Assembly (NCBI RefSeq): GCF_036075115.1
Contig: NZ_CP107958.1
Span: 2,914,001 to 2,978,000 of the forward strand
Direction: 5' to 3'
Length of the DNA: 64,000 nucleotides
DNA from: Streptomyces sp. NBC_00377
GTDB taxonomy: Bacteria; Actinomycetota; Actinomycetes; Streptomycetales; Streptomycetaceae
In this document: piece by piece, positions 9,970 to 17,887 of the stretch
How the letters are laid out: each line of letters opens with the position of its first letter
Numbering within the stretch: position 1 is the first letter of the stretch
Translations under genes and position numbers: made by a program
The notes under the pieces: generated by a model
Seen by the model: only the letters and a program-made list of their open reading frames with translations
Databases searched by the model: none
What the model was told of the DNA's origin: nothing

Positions 9970-10080
9970 GAGTGGTTGTCCTTCACCGGTTGTGTAGTGA
10001 CGGGCCGCGCTCACGCCCGTACGGCCAGTGGCCGATGGTAGGACGTCCGAGCATTCCCTCATACCGCGGCTCCGCGTTCG

Positions 10081-10108
10081 ATTATCGCAAGCGGCGGACG
10101 AGGGCCAA
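10081..10108 (-). promoter_or_regulatory. Probable ilvE promoter
   Basis: On the minus strand TTGGCC (10103-10108), a 16-base spacer and GATAAT (10081-10086) resemble a housekeeping sigma-type promoter, about 110 bases upstream of the ilvE start and downstream of the leuB terminator. Confidence 0.4.
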
Positions 10109-10162
10109 AACGGCGGGAATGCGACCCAGGGTTGATGGTGGCACCCGGCGGGGGACATGCGG

Positions 10163-10194
10163 AAGCCGCCGGGTGCGATGCGACCCGGCGGCTT
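10163..10194 (-). terminator. Terminator after leuB
   Basis: AAGCCGCCGGGT (10163-10174) and ACCCGGCGGCTT (10183-10194) form a perfect 12-bp stem with an 8-base loop, 24 bases beyond the leuB stop. Confidence 0.85.
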
Positions 10195-10218
10195 CGAGAG
10201 GTTTCGCGCAGCGCGGGG

Positions 10219-11262
10219 TCAGCCGGCTACTCGTACGGAGAGTGCGTCACCGATCTCGGAGGTGCTGCGCGCGGGCAGCGAGCCGCGCTCCGCCAGGTCG
10301 GCGGAGACGGCGTCCTCGATGCGGACCGCCTCTGCGTCGTAGCCGAGGTGGCGCAGGAGCAGGGCGACGGACAGGACCGTGGCAGTGGGGTCCGCCTTGC
10401 CCTGGCCGGCGATGTCCGGGGCCGAGCCGTGCACGGGCTCGAACATCGAGGGGAACTCGCGGGAGGGGTTGATGTTCCCGCTCGCGGCGACGCCGATGCC
10501 GCCGGAGACGGCCGCGGCGAGGTCGGTGATGATGTCGCCGAAGAGGTTGTCGGTGACGATGACGTCGAAGCGCGCGGGGTCCGTGACGAGGTAGATCGTC
10601 GCGGCGTCCACGTGGATGTAGTCCGTGGTGACGTCGGGGAACTCCTGGGCCACCTGGTTGAAGATGTTCGTCCACAGGTGACCGGCGAAGGCCAGCACGT
10701 TGTTCTTGTGGACCAGCGTCAGCTTCTTGCGCGGGCGGGCCTGGGCGCGGGTGAAGGCGTCCCGGACCACGCGCTCGACCCCGAAGGCCGTGTTCACGGA
10801 GACCTCGGTGGCGACCTCGTGCGGGGTGCCCTTGCGGATCGTGCCGCCGTTGCCGGTGTAGGGGCCCTCGGTGCCCTCGCGGACCACGATGAAGTCGATC
10901 TCGGGCTGGCCGGCCAGCGGGGTGGCGACACCCGGCAGGAGCTTCGACGGACGCAGGTTGACGTGGTGGTCGAAGAGGAAGCGCAGCTTGAGCAGGAAAC
11001 CCCGCTCCAGAACACCGGAGGGGACGCTCGGGTCGCCGATCGCGCCGAGCAGGATGGCGTCGTGCTGCTTGAGCGCCTCGGCGTCCGCGTCGGTGAGGGT
11101 CTCACCGGTGGCGTGGTAGCGCCGCGCGCCGAAGTCGTACTCCTTGGTCTCCAGCTTCACGTCCTGCGGGAGGACGGCGGAGAGGATCTTGAGACCTTCG
11201 GCCACGACCTCCTGGCCGATGCCGTCACCGGGGATCACTGCGAGATTGAGGCTGCGAGACAT
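10219..11262 (-). CDS. leuB: 3-isopropylmalate dehydrogenase
   Basis: 347-aa NAD-dependent beta-decarboxylating dehydrogenase, third step of leucine synthesis (3-isopropylmalate to 2-oxoisocaproate). Seen: the [16 protein letters not shown] start, substrate-binding arginines in LRPSKLLPG and [15 protein letters not shown], the metal/cofactor region [15 protein letters not shown], and the NAD-binding [20 protein letters not shown] with [12 protein letters not shown] before it. This is the short actinobacterial form. ATG at 11262 starts directly on the conserved N-terminal strand. It is transcribed alone, downstream of a 43-codon gene and upstream of ilvE. Confidence 0.95.
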   Translation of the reverse strand: MSRSLNLAVIPGDGIGQEVVAEGLKILSAVLPQDVKLETKEYDFGARRYHATGETLTDADAEALKQHDAILLGAIGDPSVPSGVLERGFLLKLRFLFDHHVNLRPSKLLPGVATPLAGQPEIDFIVVREGTEGPYTGNGGTIRKGTPHEVATEVSVNTAFGVERVVRDAFTRAQARPRKKLTLVHKNNVLAFAGHLWTNIFNQVAQEFPDVTTDYIHVDAATIYLVTDPARFDVIVTDNLFGDIITDLAAAVSGGIGVAASGNINPSREFPSMFEPVHGSAPDIAGQGKADPTATVLSVALLLRHLGYDAEAVRIEDAVSADLAERGSLPARSTSEIGDALSVRVAG

Positions 11263-11378
11263 GCGGGAACCCTACTCCCCGTCCCATGGGATGACACGGA
11301 CTGTCCGCCATGCGGACGCGAGAGAGGGAGGCCGGGTCGGAGTGCGGCGCGGAACCCGCCGTCCCGTGCGGGGCCCGC

Positions 11379-11401
11379 GCCGCACCCCGAGCGGGTGCGG
11401 C
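11379..11401 (-). terminator. Hairpin after the 43-codon gene
   Basis: GCCGCACCC (11379-11387) and GGGTGCGGC (11393-11401) form a perfect 9-bp stem with a 5-base loop, 25 bases beyond the stop at 11426 and before leuB. Confidence 0.6.
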
Positions 11402-11425
11402 TCCCGGAATGCGGGGCGGTCCGGC

Positions 11426-11557
11426 TCAGTGGCCGGTCTCACCGCCGTTGTCACGGCGGTCGAGCGCACGCTGGAGGGCGGCGGCCGCGTTCTTGCGGTC
11501 GGACTCGCTCGTGCGGGAGGTGTGACGGACGCGGCGGCGGACGGTCGTCTCGGCCAT
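11426..11557 (-). CDS. Small basic protein, 43 aa, unknown function
   Basis: 43-aa basic, helical peptide (MAETTVRRRVRHTSRTSESD..., ending DRRDNGGETGH). It has no membrane segment or signal peptide and 10 Arg in total. ATG at 11557 has GGAG about 9 bases upstream, and a hairpin follows the stop. Short proteins of this type sit next to leuB in other Streptomyces, as far as I remember. I recognise no domain. The RKNAAAALQRALDRR segment looks like a single amphipathic helix. The reading frame is longer upstream, but that part looks like non-coding DNA with a palindromic repeat. Confidence 0.65.
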   Translation of the reverse strand: MAETTVRRRVRHTSRTSESDRKNAAAALQRALDRRDNGGETGH

Positions 11558-11627
11558 GGGGAATCGACTCCTTCGAAATCCAGGGAGTGCCAAAGGGCTT
11601 ACGAGACTCCCGCTCCGCCTGATGGGC

Positions 11628-11652
11628 GGGGGGTGCCCCCAAGGGCGGGGAG
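11628..11652 (-). repeat. Palindromic mini-element, intergenic copy
   Basis: On the minus strand CTCCCC, core GCCCTT, then GGGGGCACCCCCC. It has the same architecture as the copies inside aguA and the LuxR-type gene, with a different core. Confidence 0.45.
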
Positions 11653-11910
11653 CGTGGCCGCAGGGATTGCCTGCACGGGCCCGGCTCACGACCGCCGTTC
11701 GCTTGGTCGAGCGAGACGTTCGGCTCCTACAAAGCTAAGGGAGGGGCACGCGCCTGTCTCCACAATTACTCGGACTTCCTACTATCTGAGACGGCACACC
11801 GGGCCACCCTGCCCCGACCTGCGTTTTCGCGGATGATCTCCACCCGCCGCCACCCCACGCCGGGAACGCGGGCGGGACCCTGGCGTCCGCGGGGGCGGTC
11901 ATGCGCTCGA

Positions 11911-11940
11911 CTAACCGTCAAAAGACTCTTGACCAGTTAG
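11911..11940. promoter_or_regulatory. Inverted repeat before the hydrolase gene
   Basis: CTAACCGTCAA ... TTGACCAGTTAG: half-sites CTAAC-GTCAA and TTGAC-GTTAG face each other across about 7 bases, 24-53 bases upstream of the ATG at 11964. This is a possible operator; no regulator gene adjoins it. Confidence 0.4.
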
Positions 11941-11963
11941 GGGTCGCATGGTGGACTCATGCC

Positions 11964-12848
11964 ATGACCCTCGACGCCAGGCCCCAGGTCCGTCACCGCA
12001 CCGTCACCGTCCGCGGCCATGAGGTGTACTACCGGGAGGCGGGCCCGGCCGACGCGCCCGTCCTGCTGCTCCTGCACGGCTTCCCCAGCAGCTCGCACAT
12101 GTTCCGCGACCTGATCCCGCTGCTCGCCGACCGCTACCGCGTCCTGGCCCCCGACCACCTCGGCTTCGGCCGTTCGGCGGCGCCCGCCGACTTCACCTGG
12201 ACCTTCGACGAACTGGCCGCGCTCACCGAGGAGTTCACACAACAACTCGGTCTGAAGAAGTTCGCGCTCTACATCCAGGACTACGGCTCCCCCATCGGTC
12301 TGCGCCTCGCCCTCGCCCATCCCGACCGCGTCACCGCGATCATCACCCAGAACGGCAACGCGTACGAGGAAGGACTGGGCGCACAGGCCTGGGCACCGGT
12401 ACGGGCGCTGATCGCGGAGCGCACCCCGCGGACGGAAGCCCCGGTGCGGGAGATCAGCAGCCCCGAGGGAATCAGGTGGCAGTACCTGCACGGGGTTCCC
12501 CCCGAGCACCGGGACCTGGTGAGCCCGGACGCGTACGAGCACGACGCCGCCCTCATGGCCCGGCCCGGCCAGTCGGAGATCCAGCTCGACCTGATCTCCG
12601 ACTACGGCTCCAACTTCGCCCTCTACCCGGCCTTCCAGGAGTACTTCCGCACCAGCCAGGTCCCGCTGCTGGCGGTCTGGGGCGCAGGCGACGAGATCTT
12701 CGTGCCGGCCGGCGCGCTCGCCTTCCGGCGGGACCTGCCCGGAGCGGAGGTGCATCTGCTGCCCACCGGGCACTTCGCCCTGGAGACGCACGCGGGACAG
12801 ATCGCGGCGCTCACCCGGGACTTCCTCGAACGCCACCTGACCGGCTGA
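11964..12848 (+). CDS. Alpha/beta hydrolase, haloalkane dehalogenase/epoxide hydrolase-like
   Basis: 294-aa cytosolic alpha/beta-hydrolase. The oxyanion motif HGFPSSSHMFRDL and DHLGFGRS are clear. At the nucleophile elbow the sequence is YIQDYGSPIG, so the nucleophile is Asp rather than Ser, which points to the dehalogenase/epoxide hydrolase branch rather than esterases. The catalytic His is in LPTGHFALETH near the C-terminus. ATG at 11964 (MTLDARPQ) begins right at the fold; an upstream in-frame ATG at 11901 would place the inverted repeat inside the gene. It is transcribed alone and meets the P5C dehydrogenase gene tail to tail. The substrate is unknown. Confidence 0.8.
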   Translation: MTLDARPQVRHRTVTVRGHEVYYREAGPADAPVLLLLHGFPSSSHMFRDLIPLLADRYRVLAPDHLGFGRSAAPADFTWTFDELAALTEEFTQQLGLKKFALYIQDYGSPIGLRLALAHPDRVTAIITQNGNAYEEGLGAQAWAPVRALIAERTPRTEAPVREISSPEGIRWQYLHGVPPEHRDLVSPDAYEHDAALMARPGQSEIQLDLISDYGSNFALYPAFQEYFRTSQVPLLAVWGAGDEIFVPAGALAFRRDLPGAEVHLLPTGHFALETHAGQIAALTRDFLERHLTG

Positions 12849-12934
12849 GCACGCCCGCCCGACGGCCGCCGCCACCGCCCCGCACGAGCCCCGTCACCCG
12901 CACCGCGTCTCAGTGCTCCGGGCCCCCGGACGCG

Positions 12935-12970
12935 GGAACGGGCCGGGTCCCGGAGGACCTGGCCCGTTCG
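12935..12970. terminator. Terminator between hydrolase and rocA
   Basis: GGAACGGGCCGGGTCC (12935-12950) and GGACCTGGCCCGTTCG (12955-12970) pair over nearly 16 bases with a 4-base loop. It lies 21 bases beyond the rocA stop and 87 beyond the hydrolase stop, and is probably bidirectional. Confidence 0.8.
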
Positions 12971-12990
12971 GCACCGCAGAGCGGACCGTG

Positions 12991-14631
12991 TCAGCCCATG
13001 TGCGGGTACGTGTAGTCGGTCGGCGGGACCAGCGTCTCCTTGATGGCGCGGGTCAGGGTCCACCGCATCAGGTTCTGCGGGGCGCCCGCCTTGTCGTCGG
13101 TGCCGGAGGCCCGGCCGCCGCCGAAGGGCTGCTGGCCGACGACGGCGCCGGTGGACTTGTCGTTGATGTAGAAGTTGCCGGCCGCGTAACGCAGCTTCTC
13201 CATCGTGTACGCGGCGGCCGCGCGGTCCCCCGAGATGACCGAGCCGGTCAGCGCGTAGTCCGACACCGACTCCATCTGCGTCAGCATGGCCTCGTACGCG
13301 TCGGGCGCGCTGTCGTCGTACACGTGCACGGCGAGGAACGGGCCGAAGTACTCGGTCGTGAAGACCTCGTTCTCCGGGTCGGTGCACTCGACGACGGTCG
13401 GGCGGACGAACCAGCCGACCGAGTCGTCGTAGGAGCCGCCCGCCACGACCGTGCAGGTCGGGTCGGCCTTCGCACGGTCGATCGCCGCCTTGTTCTTGGC
13501 GAAGGAACGCTCGTCGATGACGGCGCCGACGAAGTTGGCGAGGTCGGTGACGTCACCCATGGTCAGGTAGTCGACCTCGGCCGCGAACTCCTCCTTGAAG
13601 CCGGAGTTCCAGATCGACGCCGGGATGTAGGCCCGGGAGGTCGCGCTGCACTTCTGGCCCTGGTACTCGAAGGCGCCACGGGTGAGCGCCGTCTTCAGGA
13701 CCGCGCGGTCCGCGCTCGGGTGGGCGACGACGAAGTCCTTGCCGCCGGTCTCGCCGACCAGACGCGGGTAGGAGCGGTACTTCTCGATGTTGGCGCCGAC
13801 CGTCTTCCACAGGTACTGGAAGGTCTTGGTGGAGCCGGTGAAGTGGATACCGGCGAGATCGCGGTGGTTCAGGGCCACCTCGGAGACCTCGAGGCCGTCG
13901 CCGGTGACCAGGTTGATGACGCCCTTGGGCAGCCCGGCCTCCTCGAGGAGGCGCATGAGCAGCACGGCGGCGTGGGTCTGCGTCGGGGACGGCTTCCACA
14001 CGACCACGTTGCCCATCAGAGCGGGCGCGGTCGGCAGGTTGCCCGCGATCGCCGTGAAGTTGAACGGCGTGATCGCGTAGACGAAGCCCTCGAGCGGGCG
14101 GTGGTCGAGGCGGTTCCACACGCCCGGGGAGTTCGCCGGGGGCTGCTCGGCCAGGATCTGGCGGGCGTAGGCGACGTTGAAGCGCCAGAAGTCGACCAGT
14201 TCACAGGGACAGTCGATCTCCGCCTGCTGGGCGGTCTTCGACTGGCCGAGCATGGTGGAGGCGGCGAGGGTCTCGCGCCAGGGACCGGCGAGCAGTTCGG
14301 CGGCGCGCAGGATGATGGCGGCACGGTCGTCGAAGGACATCGCGCGCCAGGCGGGCGCGGCGGCGAGGGCCGCGTCGACCGCGTCCTGCGCGTCCTGCCG
14401 GGTGGCGTTGGCATAGGTGCCGAGTCGGGCCTTGTGGTTGTGCGGCTGCACGACGTCGAAGCGCTCACCGCCGCCCATCCGGTGCTCGCCGCCGATGGTG
14501 CAGGGCAGGTCGATCGGGTTGTCGGCGAGCTCCTTGAGCTTGGCCTCCAGCCGGGCGCGCTCCGGCGAGCCGGGGGCGTAGCCGTGCACCGGCTCGTTGA
14601 CGGGGGTGGGGACCTGGGTTACCGCGTCCAT
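12991..14631 (-). CDS. rocA: L-glutamate gamma-semialdehyde (P5C) dehydrogenase
   Basis: 546-aa aldehyde dehydrogenase that oxidises glutamate semialdehyde (from pyrroline-5-carboxylate) to glutamate with NAD, second step of proline breakdown. Seen: AITPFNFTAIAGNLPTAPAL and VVWKPSPTQT of the cofactor domain, FTGSTKTF, the GETGGKDFV region, and the catalytic Cys in EYQGQKCSATSRAY. The length and FNFTAI motif are those of the 1-pyrroline-5-carboxylate dehydrogenase family. ATG at 14631. It lies downstream of proline dehydrogenase on the same strand, separated by 185 bases that contain a duplicated fragment of that gene's 3' end. Both are presumably activated by the divergent PucR-type regulator. 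Confidence 0.95.
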   Translation of the reverse strand: MDAVTQVPTPVNEPVHGYAPGSPERARLEAKLKELADNPIDLPCTIGGEHRMGGGERFDVVQPHNHKARLGTYANATRQDAQDAVDAALAAAPAWRAMSFDDRAAIILRAAELLAGPWRETLAASTMLGQSKTAQQAEIDCPCELVDFWRFNVAYARQILAEQPPANSPGVWNRLDHRPLEGFVYAITPFNFTAIAGNLPTAPALMGNVVVWKPSPTQTHAAVLLMRLLEEAGLPKGVINLVTGDGLEVSEVALNHRDLAGIHFTGSTKTFQYLWKTVGANIEKYRSYPRLVGETGGKDFVVAHPSADRAVLKTALTRGAFEYQGQKCSATSRAYIPASIWNSGFKEEFAAEVDYLTMGDVTDLANFVGAVIDERSFAKNKAAIDRAKADPTCTVVAGGSYDDSVGWFVRPTVVECTDPENEVFTTEYFGPFLAVHVYDDSAPDAYEAMLTQMESVSDYALTGSVISGDRAAAAYTMEKLRYAAGNFYINDKSTGAVVGQQPFGGGRASGTDDKAGAPQNLMRWTLTRAIKETLVPPTDYTYPHMG

Positions 14632-14677
14632 GTCTTCCGTTACTCCTTCTGAGCGGGTGTTTCGAGCGGGGGCGGGC

Positions 14678-14750
14678 TCAGCCCTTGCTGATCATCGAGC
14701 GGACGAAGTGGAACCGCGGGCCGGCCGGCTTCTCCGGGAGGCGGCGCATG
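14678..14750 (-). pseudogene. Duplicated 3' end of the proline dehydrogenase gene
   Basis: These 73 bases match 14817-14886, the last codons of proline dehydrogenase. Translated on the minus strand they give MRRLPEKPAGPRFHFVRSM plus a short tail and a stop, against MRRLAEKPANLRFFARSM in the intact gene; the CCGGCTTCTCCG block is identical in both. Between the copies lies C/G-rich inverted-repeat DNA (CCGGGGGACGACCCCCGG, 14764-14781). The fragment has no start codon context and is a relic of a local duplication or of a replaced gene end. Confidence 0.6.
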
Positions 14751-14816
14751 CTGCGCCTTCCTCCGGGGGACGACCCCCGGACCCCCGGCGGACAGGCCGC
14801 TGCACGGGCTTCGTCC

Positions 14817-15743
14817 TCAGCCCCGGGTGAGCATGCTGCGGGCGAAGAACCGCAGGTTGGCCGGCTTCTCCGCGAGGCGGCGCATGAAGTAGCCGTACCA
14901 GTCGGTGCCGTAGGCGGTGTAGACGCGCATGCGGTGCCCTTCGGCGGCCAGCCGCAGGTGTTCGTCACCGCGTATCCCGTACAGCATCTGGAACTCGTAC
15001 TCGTCGAGCTTGCGTCCCGCCTTGCGGGCGAGCTCCTGCGCGATGGAGATCAGACGCGGGTCGTGGGAGCCGATCATCGGGTATCCCTCGCCCTCCATCA
15101 GTGTGCGCAGGATCCGGACGTACGCCTTGTCGATCTCGTGCTTCTGCTGGTAGGCGACCTCGGCGGGCTCCTTGTACGCGCCCTTCACTAGCCGTACCCG
15201 GCTGCCGCTCGCGGCGAGCCTGCGGGCGTCGGCCTCGGTGCGGAAGAGGTAGGCCTGGATGACACAGCCGGTCTGCGGGAAGTCCTTCCGCAGCTCGTCG
15301 TGGATGGCGAACATCGAGTCGAGGGTGGTGTGGTCCTCGGCATCGAGGGTGACGGTGGTGCCGATGGCGGCGGCGGCCTCGACGACCGGGCGCACGTTGG
15401 CGAGGGCCAGCTCGTGGCCCCCGTCCAGTGCCTGGCCGAACATCGACAGCTTGACCGACGTCTCGACGCGCTCGCCGAGCTCCAGCTGCGCGAGCCGGTC
15501 GATCAGCGCCAGGTAGGCGTCCCGGGCGGCAAAGGCCTGCTCGGGGGTGGTGATGTCCTCTCCGACGACGTCCATCGTCAGCTCCAGTCCCCCGGCGGTG
15601 AGCTGCTCGACGATCGGGACGATGTCGTCGACCGTCTCACCGGGGATGAAGCGGTCCACGACCTGCTTCGTCACCGGGGCCGCCGAGATCAGGCGTCGCA
15701 TCCGGTCGCTGCGCGACGCGGCGAGAATCACGGGACCCAGCAC
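14817..15743 (-). CDS. putB: Proline dehydrogenase, stand-alone form
   Basis: 308-aa FAD-dependent proline dehydrogenase, membrane-associated in related bacteria. It oxidises proline to pyrroline-5-carboxylate. TIM-barrel marks: TLDAEDHTT, SRVRLVKGAYKEP, GSHDPRL, YEFQMLYGIR and the flavin/substrate-binding YGTDWYGYFMRRLAEKPAN. GTG at 15743 (MLGPVILAAS) has TGGAGG 7 bases upstream, so I prefer it to the longer in-frame alternatives. It is the first gene of a proline catabolism unit (then rocA) and is divergent from the PucR-type regulator at 15908. The putA bifunctional form is not used here; the symbol follows usage for monofunctional enzymes and is not certain. Confidence 0.92.
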   Translation of the reverse strand: MLGPVILAASRSDRMRRLISAAPVTKQVVDRFIPGETVDDIVPIVEQLTAGGLELTMDVVGEDITTPEQAFAARDAYLALIDRLAQLELGERVETSVKLSMFGQALDGGHELALANVRPVVEAAAAIGTTVTLDAEDHTTLDSMFAIHDELRKDFPQTGCVIQAYLFRTEADARRLAASGSRVRLVKGAYKEPAEVAYQQKHEIDKAYVRILRTLMEGEGYPMIGSHDPRLISIAQELARKAGRKLDEYEFQMLYGIRGDEHLRLAAEGHRMRVYTAYGTDWYGYFMRRLAEKPANLRFFARSMLTRG

Positions 15744-15785
15744 GGGGAACCTCCACATACCAACCCATACGAGGCCGATACCCGA

Positions 15786-15839
15786 CGATCGGGGAACGGC
15801 ACGGAGAACCACCGTGAAACTTAAGGATCCCTCCGATCG
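15786..15839. promoter_or_regulatory. Spaced inverted repeat in the divergent proline promoter
   Basis: CGATCGG (15786-15792) and CCGATCG (15833-15839) face each other across about four helical turns between proline dehydrogenase and its presumed regulator. A candidate binding site for the PucR-type protein; weak evidence. Confidence 0.3.
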
Positions 15840-15907
15840 TGGGCCATCGACAGCTGTCACGCATCCGTGCCGCGGATCTCAGACAGATGTATGAAAGGGA
15901 TGCGGAC

Positions 15908-17119
15908 ATGCGGGAGAATGCCCGGGTGACAGCCGATTACCAGGGTGACCACCAGGAGCTCGTCGACGAGATCTCGGAGCTGCTCGACGCTCCCGCGACC
16001 CTGGAGAACCGGGATTTCGAGCTGATCGCCTTCGGCGCCTACGACAGCGAAGGCGAACTCGACGCGTCGGCGCTGGACCCGGTGCGCACCCGCTCGATCC
16101 TGACCCGGCGCTCCACGGCCGCCGTCCGCACCTGGTTCGAGGGTTTCGGCATCACGCGGGCGACCGGTCCGGTCCGCATCCCGCCGACCCCGGAAGCCGG
16201 GGTGTACCGGGGGCGCATCTGCCTCCCCGTGCGGCACCGGGGGGTCGTCCTCGGTTATGTCTGGCTGCTCGACGACGACCCCGGACCCTCGGACTCCCAG
16301 CTGGCGGCCGCGATGGAGGTGACCGGCCGCATCGGCGCCCTGCTCGCCGACGAGGCCCAGCACGGCGCCGACCTCACCCGGGAGCTGCGGGCGGTGCTCA
16401 CCGCGCAGCCCGGCTGGCAGCGGGACATGGCGGTGGCCGAGCTGCGCACCGCGCTGGGCGCCCGTGCGGACGGCCCGCACACGGTGGTGTGCGTGACGCC
16501 CTGGCCGTCCGCCGACCCGGAAGACGCCCCCTCGCTGCGTACGCTGCCGGGGGCGACGGCACTGTGCACGGTCCCGTGGGCCGGTGGCGTCCCCCACGCC
16601 CACGAGGCGGTCGGCGAGTCCCTGGCCCTGCTCGTCCGTCTGCGCGCGACGGACACCCTCACCCCGGCGACGTCGGCGGCGGCACGGCTGCTGGAACGGG
16701 CGGGCGGGTCCGCGGCGGGAGTGGCCGCCGGGCGGCTCGGCCTGGCGGAACTCGGCGCCGCCTGGCAGGAGGCGTCGGCGTCGGCACGTGCGGCGCTGGC
16801 GGAGCCCGGCCTCGGCCCGGTCGCCCGGTGGGCGTCCATCGGCCCCTACCGCCTGCTGACCTCCCTGCCCGCGGAGACCGTCCAGGACCCCGCCGTGCGC
16901 GCCCTGTTGTCGCCCGCCCACCACGAACTCGCGCGCACCGCAGAGGTGTACCTCGACCGCGCCGGCCAAGCGGGTCGCGCGGCGGCCGAGTTGGGAATCC
17001 ACCGGCAGACCCTCTACTACCGGCTGTCCCGGGTGGAACAACTGACCGGGCTGGATCTGGACGACGGCGAGGACCGGCTCCTGCTGCACATGACGCTGAA
17101 GGCGGCCCGGCTGCCCTGA
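15908..17119 (+). CDS. PucR-type regulator of proline catabolism
   Basis: About 403-aa transcription regulator. The C-terminal PucR helix-turn-helix is clear ([18 protein letters not shown], ~355-380, followed by [20 protein letters not shown]). The N-terminal half resembles the GAF-like sensory part of this family, with no enzyme motif. It is divergent from proline dehydrogenase with a 164-bp shared promoter region. In Mycobacterium tuberculosis a PucR-type protein (PruC) adjoining the same two genes activates them with proline, so the same role is likely here by inference. Start choice: ATG at 15908 has a modest GGGA upstream; ATG at 15839 or 15887 and GTG at 15926 are alternatives. Confidence 0.8.
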   Translation: MRENARVTADYQGDHQELVDEISELLDAPATLENRDFELIAFGAYDSEGELDASALDPVRTRSILTRRSTAAVRTWFEGFGITRATGPVRIPPTPEAGVYRGRICLPVRHRGVVLGYVWLLDDDPGPSDSQLAAAMEVTGRIGALLADEAQHGADLTRELRAVLTAQPGWQRDMAVAELRTALGARADGPHTVVCVTPWPSADPEDAPSLRTLPGATALCTVPWAGGVPHAHEAVGESLALLVRLRATDTLTPATSAAARLLERAGGSAAGVAAGRLGLAELGAAWQEASASARAALAEPGLGPVARWASIGPYRLLTSLPAETVQDPAVRALLSPAHHELARTAEVYLDRAGQAGRAAAELGIHRQTLYYRLSRVEQLTGLDLDDGEDRLLLHMTLKAARLP

Positions 17120-17199
17120 GAGCCGTCCCGTCACGGCGGTACCCCTCCGGCAGGACCCGGCCCGATCCGCCGGGAGCCCCACGCGTCGCTCCGGGCGGG

Positions 17200-17790
17200 T
17201 CAGTTCTCCTTGGCGCCCGCGATCACCCGCCGCAGCCCCTCGGTGAGCTGTGCCGCGTCGGTCGCCGAGTCCGGGTCGAACAGCCACTGGACCATGAGCC
17301 CGTTGAGGAGGGTCTGGTAGAAGCGTCCCTCCGTGTCGACGGTCTCCTTGTCGAGCTCGTCCTCGGGGACGCCGTTGAACATGGGCACGATCCCCGACCG
17401 GCCCGCCTCCTGCGCCTCGGCCAGCAGCTTGCGCACCTCGGGGAGCCGGTCCCCCTGGACGATGAGTTCGAAGCTCAGCAGCCAGATCGCCCGCGTCCGG
17501 GGCACCGAGCCGATGATGCTCGCCCACACCTCCTGGAAGCGTTCCAGTGACCCGGCGGGCGCCGTCACCTCGCCCTCCGCGCCCCAGCCGGGGTCGAAGT
17601 CGTCGCCGGCGCCCTCGATCAACGAGACGTACGCCTGCACCAGCAGCGCGTCCTTCGAGCCGTAGTGGTAGCCGATGGACGCCAGGTTGGTCCCCGACTC
17701 CTTGACGATGTCCCGCGCGGTCGTACGCAGGAACCCCTTCTCCAGCAGACAGCGCCTGGCGCCTTCGAGTAGATCCTCACGGTGTCCCAT
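17200..17790 (-). CDS. TetR-family regulator divergent from MFS pump
   Basis: 196-aa TetR-type repressor. HTH at residues ~10-50 (TTARDIVKESGTNLASIGYHYGSKDALL); the C-terminal domain resembles that of drug-efflux repressors. ATG at 17790 (MGHREDLLEGARRC) is preferred over an upstream in-frame start inside the promoter repeats. It is divergent from the MFS gene with a 97-bp shared region containing three copies of a 9-bp motif, so it very probably represses the pump and itself. The inducer is unknown. Confidence 0.85.
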   Translation of the reverse strand: MGHREDLLEGARRCLLEKGFLRTTARDIVKESGTNLASIGYHYGSKDALLVQAYVSLIEGAGDDFDPGWGAEGEVTAPAGSLERFQEVWASIIGSVPRTRAIWLLSFELIVQGDRLPEVRKLLAEAQEAGRSGIVPMFNGVPEDELDKETVDTEGRFYQTLLNGLMVQWLFDPDSATDAAQLTEGLRRVIAGAKEN

Positions 17791-17821
17791 GCCCGCCACC
17801 CTACCGCCGATCCATACAGAC

Positions 17822-17880
17822 GTCCTAGACACATGACTTATACATTCGTTCTAGACAACCGTTTAAGACGCTCGTACAGT
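17822..17880 (+). promoter_or_regulatory. MFS promoter with phased 9-bp repeats
   Basis: GTCCTAGAC (17822-17830), GTTCTAGAC (17848-17856) and GTTTAAGAC (17861-17869) start 26 and 13 bases apart. A plausible promoter, TAGACA (17852-17857), 17-base spacer, TACAGT (17875-17880), is overlapped by two of them. Transcription would begin within a base or two of the ATG at 17888, so the mRNA would be leaderless. Confidence 0.5.
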
Positions 17881-17887
17881 CACCGTC

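Larger units (their letters stand above)
11558..11963. other. Divergent intergenic region
   Basis: 406 bases between the divergent 43-codon gene and the alpha/beta hydrolase. It holds a CTCCCC...GGGGGCACCCCC palindromic repeat at 11628-11652 and a spaced inverted repeat at 11911-11940 close to the hydrolase start. AT-rich stretches around 11730-11790 could hold promoters for either gene. I see no convincing gene. Confidence 0.5.
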
